A stretch of DNA of 64,000 bases from Pedobacter sp. KBW06 (GCF_003852525.1 NZ_QAJL01000001.1:2183268-2247267), one strand, 5' to 3'; positions 19,237 to 28,754 are shown, counted from the first letter of the stretch. The notes: generated from the letters alone by a model not told the origin. A program made the numbers and translations.

Positions 19237-20043
19237 TTAAAGCCTTGAGAACAATACGATCAAGACTGAGAGGGCAGTTCCGATAACGGCGAAAGTTTGG
19301 GTTCTGGCCTGGTTCAGAGAAGCTGCCTTGCCTTTGTTAGGCTCCACATAAATCACATCGTTCTGTTTCAGGTAATAAAACGGGCTGTTAAAGACCTGGG
19401 AAGAATTCAGGTCCAGTCTGGCGAATTCTTTTTTGCCATCGATGTCCCTGATGAGTAAGATGTTCTCTCTTTTTCCAAAAATGGTGAGGTCGCCCGCCAT
19501 TCCCAGTGCGTCTAAAACACTTACTTTTTCATTTGGCAGGACATAAGAAGCAGGCCTGGCCACCTCTCCCAATACAGTCACCTTGAAATTCGCATAGCGA
19601 ACCTGTACGTTTGGATCCCTGTAAACCACAGCTGCCTTGCTTTTTATCAATTCTCTGGCTTCATAAGTGGTTAATCCGGCTACTTTAACCTTTCCTACCA
19701 CAGATATATCGATCTCTCCGTTTTTATCGACCAGGAAACCACTTGCTGAAGAAAGTCCTGCCGGATTAGCCGACTGAATTGACGCCGTTACCGTCTGACC
19801 TGCCAGTTGATTTACCGGCATCGAGGTTGCAGCATCAATAGTTACAATAGAAATTGACAGAATATCGTCAGAGTGGATGGTTAATTCTTTAAATTCACCT
19901 GTTTTAGCAAACAAAGACCTGCCGCCTGCATCTATATCCTGGAAATAAGGAACTTTTTTAGTGACAGAACAGGAACTTAACAGAAAAACAGAGAAAATAA
20001 TTAAAAAATTCAGGTATTTTTTTGTTAACATTAATTTAATCAT
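19237..20043 (-). CDS. Polysaccharide export lipoprotein (Wza-like)
   Basis: A 268-residue outer-membrane export protein. A lipoprotein signal ends in the lipobox LLSSC at about residues 21-25. A Poly_export domain (DDILSISIVTID at about residues 58-69) is followed by an SLBB domain (VTVLGEVARPASYVLP at about residues 154-169), and a C-terminal hydrophobic helix ends the protein. It would form the exit channel for the polymer above the Wzc-like kinase, whose gene follows after 35 bases. A second in-frame ATG at 20031 is possible. Confidence 0.9.
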   Translation of the reverse strand: MIKLMLTKKYLNFLIIFSVFLLSSCSVTKKVPYFQDIDAGGRSLFAKTGEFKELTIHSDDILSISIVTIDAATSMPVNQLAGQTVTASIQSANPAGLSSASGFLVDKNGEIDISVVGKVKVAGLTTYEARELIKSKAAVVYRDPNVQVRYANFKVTVLGEVARPASYVLPNEKVSVLDALGMAGDLTIFGKRENILLIRDIDGKKEFARLDLNSSQVFNSPFYYLKQNDVIYVEPNKGKAASLNQARTQTFAVIGTALSVLIVLFSRL

Positions 20044-20144
20044 AGCTTTTTCTTTCTAAAAAAACCGCCTAACCAGCAGAATTCCGTAAAAGCAAAACTA
20101 AATGATTTAAATTTCAGTACACCTAGCCAGAAATGGGTATTTAA

Positions 20145-20873
20145 TTAAAAAAACAGCTCCTTGTTCTTAAAATCGACATGACCAATCTTATTAAAAAGGC
20201 GTCCGGTTTGTATTTCCTGCGTCAATACCTGCAAATGTTTGTCGTGATGCAGGTCTGTACCTGCAAGGTCATAATAGTTCTTTTGAAGCAGGTATTCGGA
20301 CAGTTTCTTCACTTCTTTCCCATAATATCCGCATACCGACAACAGATTGAGCTGGAATAAGACGCCCATTTCTTTGAAGCGGTGAAAGCGCTGGTGCCGC
20401 TCGAAATAAAAGTTATATCTTTCGGGATGGGCAAGGATAACCACATATCCTTTCACCTGAAGGTTAAAGATGACCTGCTCTATATTTGGCATTTCAGAGA
20501 GGTAAGACATTTCAATGAGGATGTGTTTCTTTGGCAGGGAAACCAGATCATTTGAAACTTTAAATGTATCATTGATCATGTACTCCGCTCCTGCTCCTAT
20601 TTCCAGTCCCACCTGAGCAGCCTGCAAAGCCAGTCGTGTGCTGTCCAATGCCGTCTGTATGGTATCCGGTGTATTTGGATAGAGCTCAGAAAAAATATGA
20701 GGAGTACACAGCAGCTTTTGGAAGCCGAGTTCATGCAACTTTTTTATGAAAGCAACGGATTGTAGCGTATCCGTTGCCCCGTCATCTATACCGGGCAATA
20801 AATGGGAATGCATATCCACTCCTAACCACTCCATATGGTCGACGTGCGTTCTTTTCTTAAAAAAGGAAAACAT
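20145..20873 (-). CDS. CpsB/YwqE-type tyrosine-protein phosphatase (PHP fold)
   Basis: A 242-residue metal-dependent phosphatase of the PHP superfamily. The metal site DMHSHLLPGIDDGATD lies at residues 20-35, ILIEMSYLSEMP in the middle, and VILAHPERYNFY and LAGTDLHHDKH further on. All are typical metal ligands of CpsB. It would remove phosphate from the tyrosine tail of the Wzc-like kinase, cycling polymer export. It is the first gene of the minus-strand operon. Confidence 0.9.
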   Translation of the reverse strand: MFSFFKKRTHVDHMEWLGVDMHSHLLPGIDDGATDTLQSVAFIKKLHELGFQKLLCTPHIFSELYPNTPDTIQTALDSTRLALQAAQVGLEIGAGAEYMINDTFKVSNDLVSLPKKHILIEMSYLSEMPNIEQVIFNLQVKGYVVILAHPERYNFYFERHQRFHRFKEMGVLFQLNLLSVCGYYGKEVKKLSEYLLQKNYYDLAGTDLHHDKHLQVLTQEIQTGRLFNKIGHVDFKNKELFF

Positions 20874-21212
20874 GATAAGATCTTTAAAGGATTTTGTTAA
20901 ATATCAGCCCGCAACTCATCGTAACGGTCCAATTTTGCTTTAACAAAAGTACAATAGCGACAGTTTACATGCGCTATATTTTAAAATTTTATCCTAGGAT
21001 TAATGAAATATACCCAATTATAGGGATCACCTTTGGTCATCTTCCCGCTATAATTGCGCGGTGACGGCCATTAGATTTCTTTCATTAGTTCTAATAACGT
21101 CAAAAATGTGAGCTCAGTGCCTCCAATCAAAAATATCTCCATTAAATAATAATTTGCTATATTTAATAGCACATTAACGGTCTCATCATCTAACGCTCAA
21201 ATTCATTTCACC
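20874..21212. promoter_or_regulatory. Divergent intergenic region: promoters of the exopolysaccharide operon and of the phospholipase gene
   Basis: No gene is seen in these 339 bases. On the minus strand a perfect Bacteroidota -7 box (TACTTTTG) occupies 20951-20944, which would put the transcription start near 20937 and give the operon a leader of about 60 bases; no clear TTTG was found at the -33 position. On the plus strand TATATTTA at 21158-21165 is a near-consensus -7 box about 48 bases before the phospholipase start. Confidence 0.45.
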
Positions 21213-22763
21213 ATGAGTCACTTCATGCCCAACGTCAAGCATATCGTACACGTTATGCTGGAAAACCGATCCTTTGACAACCTCCTCGGCTGGTTGTATG
21301 AGGAAGAAGAGAAGAAAAACATTGTCACAGCCATTGATTCCGCACATCCGAATACCTTCCACGGACTTCGGCCAGACTTATACAACCTGAATGCAGCGGG
21401 TATCCCACAACCAGTAATTAAAGGAACCGGTGGCAATTTAAGAGTTCCCGCCTGGGATCCGCATGAAGTCTTTCAACATGTACATAAACAATGCTATAGT
21501 TCATTGACACCAGGGGTCGAAAACCCTATAGACAGTCCGGAAATGGGTGGTTTTTATCAGGACTATCACGACTGGTGGGATAGTCCGGAAGACATCATGA
21601 AAAGCTATACCCCGGCAGACCTCCCCGTGATCAACGGTTTAGCAAAGAATTTTGCCGTCTGCGACCAATGGTTTGCTTCCATCCCTTCGCAAACCAATTG
21701 TAACCGTGCTTTTGCCGCCACTGGAAATTCAATCGGCACAGACCACTATTCGGACCGGCAGGGCGCCTGGGTAAACAATCATTTTGATACCCTTGACCCG
21801 GTTAAACTGAAAGTAAACTTCAGCGAACCTACGCATTGGAACATCCTCAGCGACCATGGTTACGGCAGCACGGACGACTGGATGATTTACTACAATAAAT
21901 TATGGTACCTGAGCGATTACTGTTATACCCGTGATTTATTCTCACAAATCCAGGACAGCAGCTTTAACGAACATTTTGACCACATCACCACATTTTATGA
22001 ACGTGCCGCAGCAGGTAAACTTCCCTCTTATTCTTTCATAGAACCTTCCTGGGGAAATATGCTTGGCCCTATAGGTATCCAGGGAAATGATTATCATCCA
22101 CCTACAAATGTGGGCCCGGGAGAAGAGTTTTTATATGATCTTTACCAGGCCGTTTCTAAAAGTCCATGCTGGAATGACACCCTGTTTATCATCACTTTTG
22201 ATGAACATGGAGGTACTTACGACCATTTTCCCATTGCCCAAAATGCGACGCCACCATGGCAGGAAGGTCAGCCGGCCAAACCGGATCAACTGGAATGTGA
22301 TTTTGCTTTTGACACCTTTGGGGTCCGTGTCCCGGCTATTTTTATTTCTCCTCAGATTCAGGCCAATACGGTATTCAGGGAAGCTCCCGGAAATACGCCA
22401 TTTGACCATACCTCGCTTATCGCCACCATTTTAAAATGGAAGAATATCGACCCTGCCAGCTGTGGATTAGGGGCAAGAGTGGCCAATGCGCCTACATTTG
22501 AAGCAGTATTAAATGCAACCACACTCAGGGAGGATGTACCGGTAATCAGTCCAATTTTTTATGAGCCCATTACTGAAGAAGAGCCTGCCAATGATTTGCA
22601 AAAATCAGTTGTAGCCAGAGCAGTATTGCATGCCATTAAGAAAAACCAGGTGGATGAACAGGAAGCCATCAAGCACTACCAGGAACATGTACAGCCTGCA
22701 GATACCCTGGCAGCATTGAGAACCGGCTTTGACCTTGTGATGAAGAAAATACACGGGTTGTAG
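21213..22763 (+). CDS. Phospholipase C/acid phosphatase-type phosphoesterase
   Basis: A 516-residue protein of the alkaline-phosphatase-like phosphoesterase family (PF04185). The N-terminal metal motif is VHVMLENRSFDNLLGW, where the Asn after Glu is expected as the nucleophile-side residue, and TFDEHGGTYDHF at about residues 329-340 supplies metal-binding Asp and His. Such enzymes hydrolyse phosphodiesters such as phosphatidylcholine, or phosphomonoesters. No signal peptide is visible, unlike secreted Pseudomonas PLCs, so it may act in the cytosol. It is convergent with the DyP-glycyl radical gene and shares a terminator with it. Confidence 0.83.
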   Translation: MSHFMPNVKHIVHVMLENRSFDNLLGWLYEEEEKKNIVTAIDSAHPNTFHGLRPDLYNLNAAGIPQPVIKGTGGNLRVPAWDPHEVFQHVHKQCYSSLTPGVENPIDSPEMGGFYQDYHDWWDSPEDIMKSYTPADLPVINGLAKNFAVCDQWFASIPSQTNCNRAFAATGNSIGTDHYSDRQGAWVNNHFDTLDPVKLKVNFSEPTHWNILSDHGYGSTDDWMIYYNKLWYLSDYCYTRDLFSQIQDSSFNEHFDHITTFYERAAAGKLPSYSFIEPSWGNMLGPIGIQGNDYHPPTNVGPGEEFLYDLYQAVSKSPCWNDTLFIITFDEHGGTYDHFPIAQNATPPWQEGQPAKPDQLECDFAFDTFGVRVPAIFISPQIQANTVFREAPGNTPFDHTSLIATILKWKNIDPASCGLGARVANAPTFEAVLNATTLREDVPVISPIFYEPITEEEPANDLQKSVVARAVLHAIKKNQVDEQEAIKHYQEHVQPADTLAALRTGFDLVMKKIHGL

Positions 22764-22776
22764 ATCTAAAGACAAA

Positions 22777-22806
22777 AAAGAGGGCTGATTACATCAGCCC
22801 CTTTTC
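22777..22806. terminator. Bidirectional terminator
   Basis: A perfect 8-bp stem (GGGCTGAT at 22782-22789 with ATCAGCCC at 22793-22800) closes a 3-base loop, with an A-rich side upstream and CTTTTCT downstream. It lies between two convergent genes and can serve both. Confidence 0.8.
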
Positions 22807-22820
22807 TATTTATTCTTTTG

Positions 22821-25800
22821 TTATTCTTCCACTACTTGCTGAGAATGGTAAGGACAACCTTCAATGATCTTTTTCTCTTTTTTCGCAGCTACCGGAGTAG
22901 ATACTGGTCTTCTGCGGTGTTGATCCTGCGTAAGCGGGAATACAGAAGTAAAGAAATTGGACCAGCCACCAGTCCTCACACGCAACAAATTATATTGTTC
23001 CGGTGAACCCACGGCTTCCTCATAGGTATCCGGACTGGCAACCGTGATCGTTAAAATATTGGACGAACGGCCTTCAGCAAACTGCTGCATGATCGTAACA
23101 ATTCTCTCCACAGGGAAATCTTCGTCAATATTATAATCTGTTGGCGCTCCATCTGTCATTAATTCTGCACCTTTTCCGTCGAAGCCGGCCAGAGATTCTT
23201 CAAATCCGGCATACTGATGGTCGATAGGCAAATCCATAGGACTTGGTGCAGCACTTAAATCAGAAGCCACAGCTGTTCCCAACCTGCGGCCATCAGCACT
23301 CGCTCCGTTCCAGGCACCCATTTCCACATGGTTTTCGAAAGTACCTACACCAGGCTGAATCTGAAGTCCGAAAGGATGTTCCTCCGTACCGTAGCGGGCA
23401 GCCAATGCTTTTAAAGTGTTGTACATTTGCGGAAGCGGTTGTGTAAATGTTTCTACCGAAATTCTGGCGATACCTTCTACAATCGTATTTCCAAAAGTAT
23501 CGATTTCCTCATGGCCTCTGCCATAACGTGGCAGGCCAAGTGCCATTTCGCGCAGACGTTTAAAACGGTCTGATCGTCCGGCAATACGGGATTCCCCCGC
23601 CAGGTTACTGATAAAAGGTTCCGTCATTTTATAACCCCAGTCGCAACACAGACATTCTAAGAGTTCAGGTAAGGTGGTGACCGCATTTTTATCGTCAAAC
23701 ACCATCACTTTAATGGCATACAGGGAATTGATGGCCGAGCTTAAAGAGATATAGCAAGGTCCGTAAATGCTGTATTTAGGGCCTCCGCTATAAAAATCAA
23801 GTCCTTTTGCCAGACAGTCATCCATCAGCACATTTAATAATGGTGCAGGACAGAATTTGGTATTGGCACCATAACCCATCAACTGGCCGTTAAAGGCTTT
23901 TCTGTTCAGGAGTTCAAAATGATCAAAGTAAATCTTTACCAGTTCATCAAAACTTTTGATCTGATCGGCAGGCTTGGAATTCAGGGAAACCGTTTGTCCG
24001 AACAGATAAGATTGTCCGGCAGAAGAATAGGTTCTTCCCTGGTTCAAGGCACATTCCAAGGGTTGTAAGGTAGAGAAACCACCCAATGAGAACCAGTTTT
24101 CACCTGGAAACTGTGGCTCATAGCAACCATCACAAGCATAATTCTGTGCAGATTTCATTGATACAGCAGAATTCCAGTTCCTGGTTTGATCACCCAAATC
24201 CCCGCCTACATTGTCGCCACTGCGGTAAAGACCATCGATGATTTTTTCATCATTGAGCAATATCGGATGGGCACCGCCGGAAAGGACCGCATGGGCTGCT
24301 GCTTCCAGAATTTCTTTTGGAATGTCTTTCCTTGTACGAAGTGAAAGGCAGGGTGCATTTAAAGGAAGTCTGCCGGAAGCATGGATGAACAGTTTTGTCA
24401 AATTATTATACGCTGGCTTTGTATCTTTAAAATCAATCGTACCGTCGGCAACTGTTCCACCTACTGTGATCTGCTGAATCCATTGGCCCAAGGAAGCACC
24501 CTGAGGATATGGTCCGGAACTTCCACCCATGGCCAGATTGCCAAAAGGCTGATGGTCTTCCATAAAGATCCGGTTCTGCTGTACTTTTTCGTCCAGTTTG
24601 ATATAGAAAGCATCGATAATTTCCTGCGCTTCGTCTTCTGTAATGTTGTCGTTTTCATAGAAAGGCTGTAACAGCTGATCCATTCGTCCTATGGCTGTTG
24701 GCTCTCCATTCAGGTGCAAACAGGTATGTAAGGTGAAGATGAACTGTACTGCTTCGACAAAAGTTTCCGGCTTATCGTTGGCCAGTTTTTTCATACGCTC
24801 CGCGATAGTCAACAGGTTTTCTTTTTCCCAGATCTGTCCGGCAGTCATTTTCTCTGCCGTTTCTCTCGCCAGTGCTTCGTAGTTTTTGATGTATTCAGAA
24901 ATACCTTCCAATGACAGGTATGCAGCGCGATACAATTCTTTTTGTTCCGTATTAGCCGCTTTTTCTTCGTAGGCCAGTACTTCCTCTTTCATTGCTTTCA
25001 AACCTTTCTGCAATGCTTTTTCAAAATGCGGAATTACGTGTCCAACACCGGAAGCTTCACTCAGGTTGCTTAAAAATCCATCCATGCGCTCCAGGTCTGA
25101 AAGGTATTTCATCACATAACGACCTTCCCCCAGAGAGAGGTTTGGCATCGCCCCAACAATGATTTCCTCTGGCGAGATCCTAAACGTATCCGAGCCATAA
25201 ACACATGTTCCTTTATCCTCCAGGAATGCAGAATAAGGAACCAGCGAACCGTCCGGCATGCGGATTTTACGTCCTCTGAAACCATAATGGGCAGAACTGA
25301 ACAATTGTAAACTCAGGCGTGTTGCCCATCCTTTCCGGATCATGATCGATTCTTTCATGATATCTGCAGGTTTATCCGCACCTGAATAAGCATCGATATA
25401 ATGGCGGATGTCTTCCTTGATTTCTTCCTGCTTGCGGTTAAAATACCAGTTGTCCTGCCACAAAGAAAAGATATTTTCCAGCAAGCTCAGGATGCGGTTG
25501 CTAGGCACTTTAAAGTAATCATTGGTCCTGCCAATTCCGGTAGACATGGTGAACAGGTAATTCTGGTGACTATAAAACATCAATCCATTTTCAGAAGCAT
25601 TCCGATAATGACGGTCCAGCCTTGTCCAGTCAACTCCAGGAAATTTGCTCCAGTTTCCTGCATCCACATAAGAGAAATCATTGGTATATCCCTCCTCTTC
25701 ATCGAGCTTAAGGTCATCTACACTTGGGATGTAAAAGAATCCGCCAAGGTCTGATTTGAGGTGGTTAAACAAACGGTCGTTCATAAAGCCATAATCTCCT

Positions 25801-26765
25801 CCGATCTGGTTGCTCATGATATTTTCAAGGATACCTGCTTCTTTGGCAAATCCTGCAAAATAAATTCCTTCTTCATCAGAAACCGTTACTGATTTAGGTA
25901 CCCTGAATCCGCCGTTGCTTTTTTTAGCCCTGCCAAAAGGTAAGCCTAAACGCAGTACAGGAGTGGTATTTCCATTTTCATCCTGGATCCTTGCCGATTT
26001 GATGTGACTGCGGGAATCACGATCAGGAATAATGGTATCGTCTGTTTTACGGCCGATCAGGTCTTCGATCTGATCTTCCGTCATCATATTGATCTGGTTC
26101 CAGTTGATCAAAAAACGTTGTGCCAGCACAAATGACCCGCCCAAATGTTCTATATCTTCTCCACCAATAAGGGTATGTTTTGCAATTGTGATCGGATCGG
26201 AAGGGTTGTTCAGGTTTTCTGAAAAACGACAGCCCAGGACTTTTCCGTTATGTCCGTCTTCCTGATCAGATTTAGAAGCAGCTTTCTGCGCATAATAATC
26301 TTTGGTTTCTTCCTTCAGTGCTGCCACAATCAATTCCAATACCTCATCGCAGGCTTCTTCCTTATCGCTTTTGATATGAAACCAGATATCGCCATCAGAG
26401 TCGTCAAAAACGCCTTTCGACGCATCAAAAACATCAGAAGTATATTGATCTTCCCTGGAAGGAAAATTTAAACGCATCCCTTTAGGCAGAGGCATGTCGT
26501 ATTCCTCACAAAGAATGGCCCAGTTTCTAAAGGAAACGCCCAATACAACCGATGTGTTCTTGTTTTTTAGTGCGGGATTTGTGTTGATCACCTTTCGGAA
26601 GGAAGCCATTAACTGAGCCAGGTGTTCCCTGTCCAGTGGCTTGTCTGCTGGTTTGCTTAACCAAAAGGTAGTGAAAATTGCAAATGGAGATGGATAAACT
26701 AGTCCACGCTGACAGTGTTTCCATACTTCGTCCAATCTTTCTTCGAAGTTCAGTGATGTTTTCAT
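22821..26765 (-). CDS. Fusion of a DyP-type haem peroxidase and a glycyl radical enzyme
   Basis: A 1314-residue protein with two enzyme halves. Residues 1 to about 420 are a dye-decolorising peroxidase fold. The proximal haem ligand is H254 (SHIKSARI, followed by VLRLGLPFG). The GxxDG-type motif reads RFSENLNNP, with E183 where Asp is usual. Residues from about 430 to the end match pyruvate formate-lyase-like enzymes. The thiyl cysteine is C881 in DGCYEP, like the GCVEP motif of dehydratase or lyase members rather than the Cys-Cys of true pyruvate formate-lyase. The glycyl radical loop is VRTGGWSNF with G1267, and Trp stands where Tyr is usual. The C-terminus has a Cys-Pro-containing tail (EGCPYH). 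No activating radical-SAM enzyme is in the window. Function is unknown; both active sites look intact apart from the Asp-to-Glu change. Confidence 0.85.
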   Translation of the reverse strand: MKTSLNFEERLDEVWKHCQRGLVYPSPFAIFTTFWLSKPADKPLDREHLAQLMASFRKVINTNPALKNKNTSVVLGVSFRNWAILCEEYDMPLPKGMRLNFPSREDQYTSDVFDASKGVFDDSDGDIWFHIKSDKEEACDEVLELIVAALKEETKDYYAQKAASKSDQEDGHNGKVLGCRFSENLNNPSDPITIAKHTLIGGEDIEHLGGSFVLAQRFLINWNQINMMTEDQIEDLIGRKTDDTIIPDRDSRSHIKSARIQDENGNTTPVLRLGLPFGRAKKSNGGFRVPKSVTVSDEEGIYFAGFAKEAGILENIMSNQIGGDYGFMNDRLFNHLKSDLGGFFYIPSVDDLKLDEEEGYTNDFSYVDAGNWSKFPGVDWTRLDRHYRNASENGLMFYSHQNYLFTMSTGIGRTNDYFKVPSNRILSLLENIFSLWQDNWYFNRKQEEIKEDIRHYIDAYSGADKPADIMKESIMIRKGWATRLSLQLFSSAHYGFRGRKIRMPDGSLVPYSAFLEDKGTCVYGSDTFRISPEEIIVGAMPNLSLGEGRYVMKYLSDLERMDGFLSNLSEASGVGHVIPHFEKALQKGLKAMKEEVLAYEEKAANTEQKELYRAAYLSLEGISEYIKNYEALARETAEKMTAGQIWEKENLLTIAERMKKLANDKPETFVEAVQFIFTLHTCLHLNGEPTAIGRMDQLLQPFYENDNITEDEAQEIIDAFYIKLDEKVQQNRIFMEDHQPFGNLAMGGSSGPYPQGASLGQWIQQITVGGTVADGTIDFKDTKPAYNNLTKLFIHASGRLPLNAPCLSLRTRKDIPKEILEAAAHAVLSGGAHPILLNDEKIIDGLYRSGDNVGGDLGDQTRNWNSAVSMKSAQNYACDGCYEPQFPGENWFSLGGFSTLQPLECALNQGRTYSSAGQSYLFGQTVSLNSKPADQIKSFDELVKIYFDHFELLNRKAFNGQLMGYGANTKFCPAPLLNVLMDDCLAKGLDFYSGGPKYSIYGPCYISLSSAINSLYAIKVMVFDDKNAVTTLPELLECLCCDWGYKMTEPFISNLAGESRIAGRSDRFKRLREMALGLPRYGRGHEEIDTFGNTIVEGIARISVETFTQPLPQMYNTLKALAARYGTEEHPFGLQIQPGVGTFENHVEMGAWNGASADGRRLGTAVASDLSAAPSPMDLPIDHQYAGFEESLAGFDGKGAELMTDGAPTDYNIDEDFPVERIVTIMQQFAEGRSSNILTITVASPDTYEEAVGSPEQYNLLRVRTGGWSNFFTSVFPLTQDQHRRRPVSTPVAAKKEKKIIEGCPYHSQQVVEE

Positions 26766-26778
26766 GTTTTGAGAGTTT

Positions 26779-26889
26779 ATGTTAAGGGATGAGTGCGTTT
26801 TATGTCAAGAGATGAATGCGTTTTATGTGGAGAAATAAGCGTTTTATATGGAGAGATGAGTGCGTTTGATGTGGAGAGATGAGCGTTTT
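26779..26889. repeat. Five tandem imperfect 21-23 bp repeats before the DyP-glycyl radical gene
   Basis: Five consecutive units of 23, 23, 21, 23 and 21 bases fill 26779-26889. On the plus strand each starts ATGT or ATAT and ends in GCGTTTT or GCGTTTG, with an inner GAGATGA or close variant. They lie 14 bases upstream of the start codon at 26765, inside the leader or promoter. Unit lengths are not multiples of three and there are no spacers, so this is neither a coding repeat nor a CRISPR array. Confidence 0.85.
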
Positions 26890-26892
26890 AGC

Positions 26893-26925
26893 GTTAACAA
26901 TAACTGAGCAGTTAACACTAAAGTA
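26893..26925 (-). promoter_or_regulatory. Candidate promoter and dyad of the DyP-glycyl radical gene
   Basis: TACTTTAG (minus strand, 26925-26918) resembles the TAnnTTTG -7 box at 6 of 8 positions. A perfect dyad, TAACTG-AG-CAGTTA, at 26901-26914 would overlap the transcription start, and two GTTAAC hexamers flank or overlap it (26893-26898 and 26911-26916). The arrangement suggests a regulator site, of unknown owner. Confidence 0.35.
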
Positions 26926-26966
26926 ATTACATTTTTTCTAATAAAAAACGGGTATAAATACCTGGT

Positions 26967-28754
26967 TTATAAATTTACAAGCGATCCGCCCATTTTTTTA
27001 TTTAATCTCGCTTTTGCCTGTCGTACACTTGCCGGCTCAATGTTAAGTAACGCAGCGATCTCTTTAGTCGATAGCTTGATGTGAAAATAGGCATACAACC
27101 TCATTTCATTATTGGTCAGGTTAGGGTGCAATGCAGTGATCTTTTCAAAAAAGTCCGGATGTACCTGTTCAAAATGCAATTTAAATTTGTCCCATTCAGA
27201 ATCAAAGTAGCGGCTATCGTTTAAAGAGCTTTCTATATTTTTTAAAACCGGGTGTTTGGCATTGGGGTAAAGCTGACCAATGTCCCTGATCTGGTATCTC
27301 AGGTCGGCAAGTAATTTATTTTTTTGATGGATGTACAGGCTATTGCCTACCAATTCACGTTCGTTGGCCTCCAGCTTCTGCTGTAATACATTGTTTCTGC
27401 TTTTTTCCTGTTCAATACTGGTAATGATCAATTGATTTTCCTGCTCGATCAACTGGCTTTTATTTCTTGAAGCCCTAATATCTGTTTCCAGTTTTTCAGC
27501 TACCTGTTCTTTTAATTTCAGCTCTTCATTAACCAGCCTGAGCCGGGCAACCAGTGCTACCGCAAAAGTAAGGATCTGCGACAGGATCGCCAATTCCGGC
27601 AAAATTGAAGCAGTATGGGTATAGGTAGGTGCAGAATTGACAATAAAATATACGGCTATCCCTGCCGACAAAACCATGGGAAGGGTATTGGCCAGTAAAA
27701 AATATTTTGCTGCCCTTATTTTTCTCCGATAAGCAGTTATACCCGCTGAAAATATGGTTACGACCATCACCAGAACGAAGATATTGTCATAGAATAAAGT
27801 ATGGCTATCCAGGTAATATAATCCGGATATGGTAACGACGGCAGTAACCAGTGCAAATGCGATATAAACATACAACAGGTATTTGAGCAGCCTGTCGTAT
27901 GTTGACAACAGTATTTTAGTATTCAGATATGCCCGGCTCAGCTGAATGAGTCCTGATAAAATCAGGACAACCCCAATGTGCAGAAAGAAAGTATTCAAAC
28001 TATAACAATAAATTGAACCATCTTCATTTAAGCGGGTATTGTATACAGCCAGGGGAAGAAACTGATTAAAAAAATGTTTAAATGAGGTAATAAAGATGAT
28101 GGCTCCGACCTGCATAAATAAGCCATAAATGTAGATTTTGTCCTTTAAATGAAAATAAATGTACAGATTGTAGCAAGAGAAGCTAACCAGCACTACAACA
28201 CAAATGAGCCAGGAAAGCCAGATGAGTTTTTCCTGACTATCAAAAGACACCTCTTTATTTAACAGAATGTCGGGTTTTATCGCATAGCCATAGGATTTCA
28301 CATCACGGACATCCACTTTAAGGTACAATACATTTTTAGTGTTCCCCTGCAAAACCACAGGAATTACACCTCTTTGCCGCTGTCCGTCTATGGTTGCCGG
28401 TCCACTGGTACGACTTAACCATCTTTTCTTTGCAGCATCAAAAAAGTATAAAGAATAGTTAAGTGGCACTGACAGAGATATCAGGTAATTTTCATTATTC
28501 GGATAAGGGTTTTCAATAACTGTTCTGATCCAATAATCATCTCCCTTTGAGGTATTTAATGAGGCATCTGCTATAAATGAAAGTGTGTTATTACTAAGGA
28601 TACTCTTCAGATCGTAATGCTGATCCTGCAAGACTCCATAAGTTCTGATCTGCAGGACTGCTTCATTTGTTAAAACATGAATCTTCTGCGCCTTCAATGC
28701 AAAAGAAACACAACACAATAAACAGCATAAACATTTTTTGAAAGAAGAACGCAT
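26967..28754 (-). CDS. Membrane-tethered regulator: 7TMR-DISM with C-terminal helix-turn-helix
   Basis: A 595-residue protein. A signal peptide (about residues 7-22) is followed by an extracytoplasmic 7TMR-DISMED2-type domain (about residues 25-165), seven membrane helices (about residues 180-400), a coiled coil (about 405-480) and a C-terminal HTH at about 535-590 (LTNNEMRLYAYF, then LSTKEIAALLNIEPASVRQ) of the LuxR/two-component type. With no kinase domain, the receptor would act on DNA directly from the membrane. It lies 201 bases upstream of the DyP-glycyl radical gene on the same strand, so that gene is a possible target. Confidence 0.8.
   Translation of the reverse strand: MRSSFKKCLCCLLCCVSFALKAQKIHVLTNEAVLQIRTYGVLQDQHYDLKSILSNNTLSFIADASLNTSKGDDYWIRTVIENPYPNNENYLISLSVPLNYSLYFFDAAKKRWLSRTSGPATIDGQRQRGVIPVVLQGNTKNVLYLKVDVRDVKSYGYAIKPDILLNKEVSFDSQEKLIWLSWLICVVVLVSFSCYNLYIYFHLKDKIYIYGLFMQVGAIIFITSFKHFFNQFLPLAVYNTRLNEDGSIYCYSLNTFFLHIGVVLILSGLIQLSRAYLNTKILLSTYDRLLKYLLYVYIAFALVTAVVTISGLYYLDSHTLFYDNIFVLVMVVTIFSAGITAYRRKIRAAKYFLLANTLPMVLSAGIAVYFIVNSAPTYTHTASILPELAILSQILTFAVALVARLRLVNEELKLKEQVAEKLETDIRASRNKSQLIEQENQLIITSIEQEKSRNNVLQQKLEANERELVGNSLYIHQKNKLLADLRYQIRDIGQLYPNAKHPVLKNIESSLNDSRYFDSEWDKFKLHFEQVHPDFFEKITALHPNLTNNEMRLYAYFHIKLSTKEIAALLNIEPASVRQAKARLNKKMGGSLVNL

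Noticed and set aside
26779..26889. CRISPR array
   Set aside because: The units are directly adjacent with no unique spacers, they are degenerate, and no cas gene is near.
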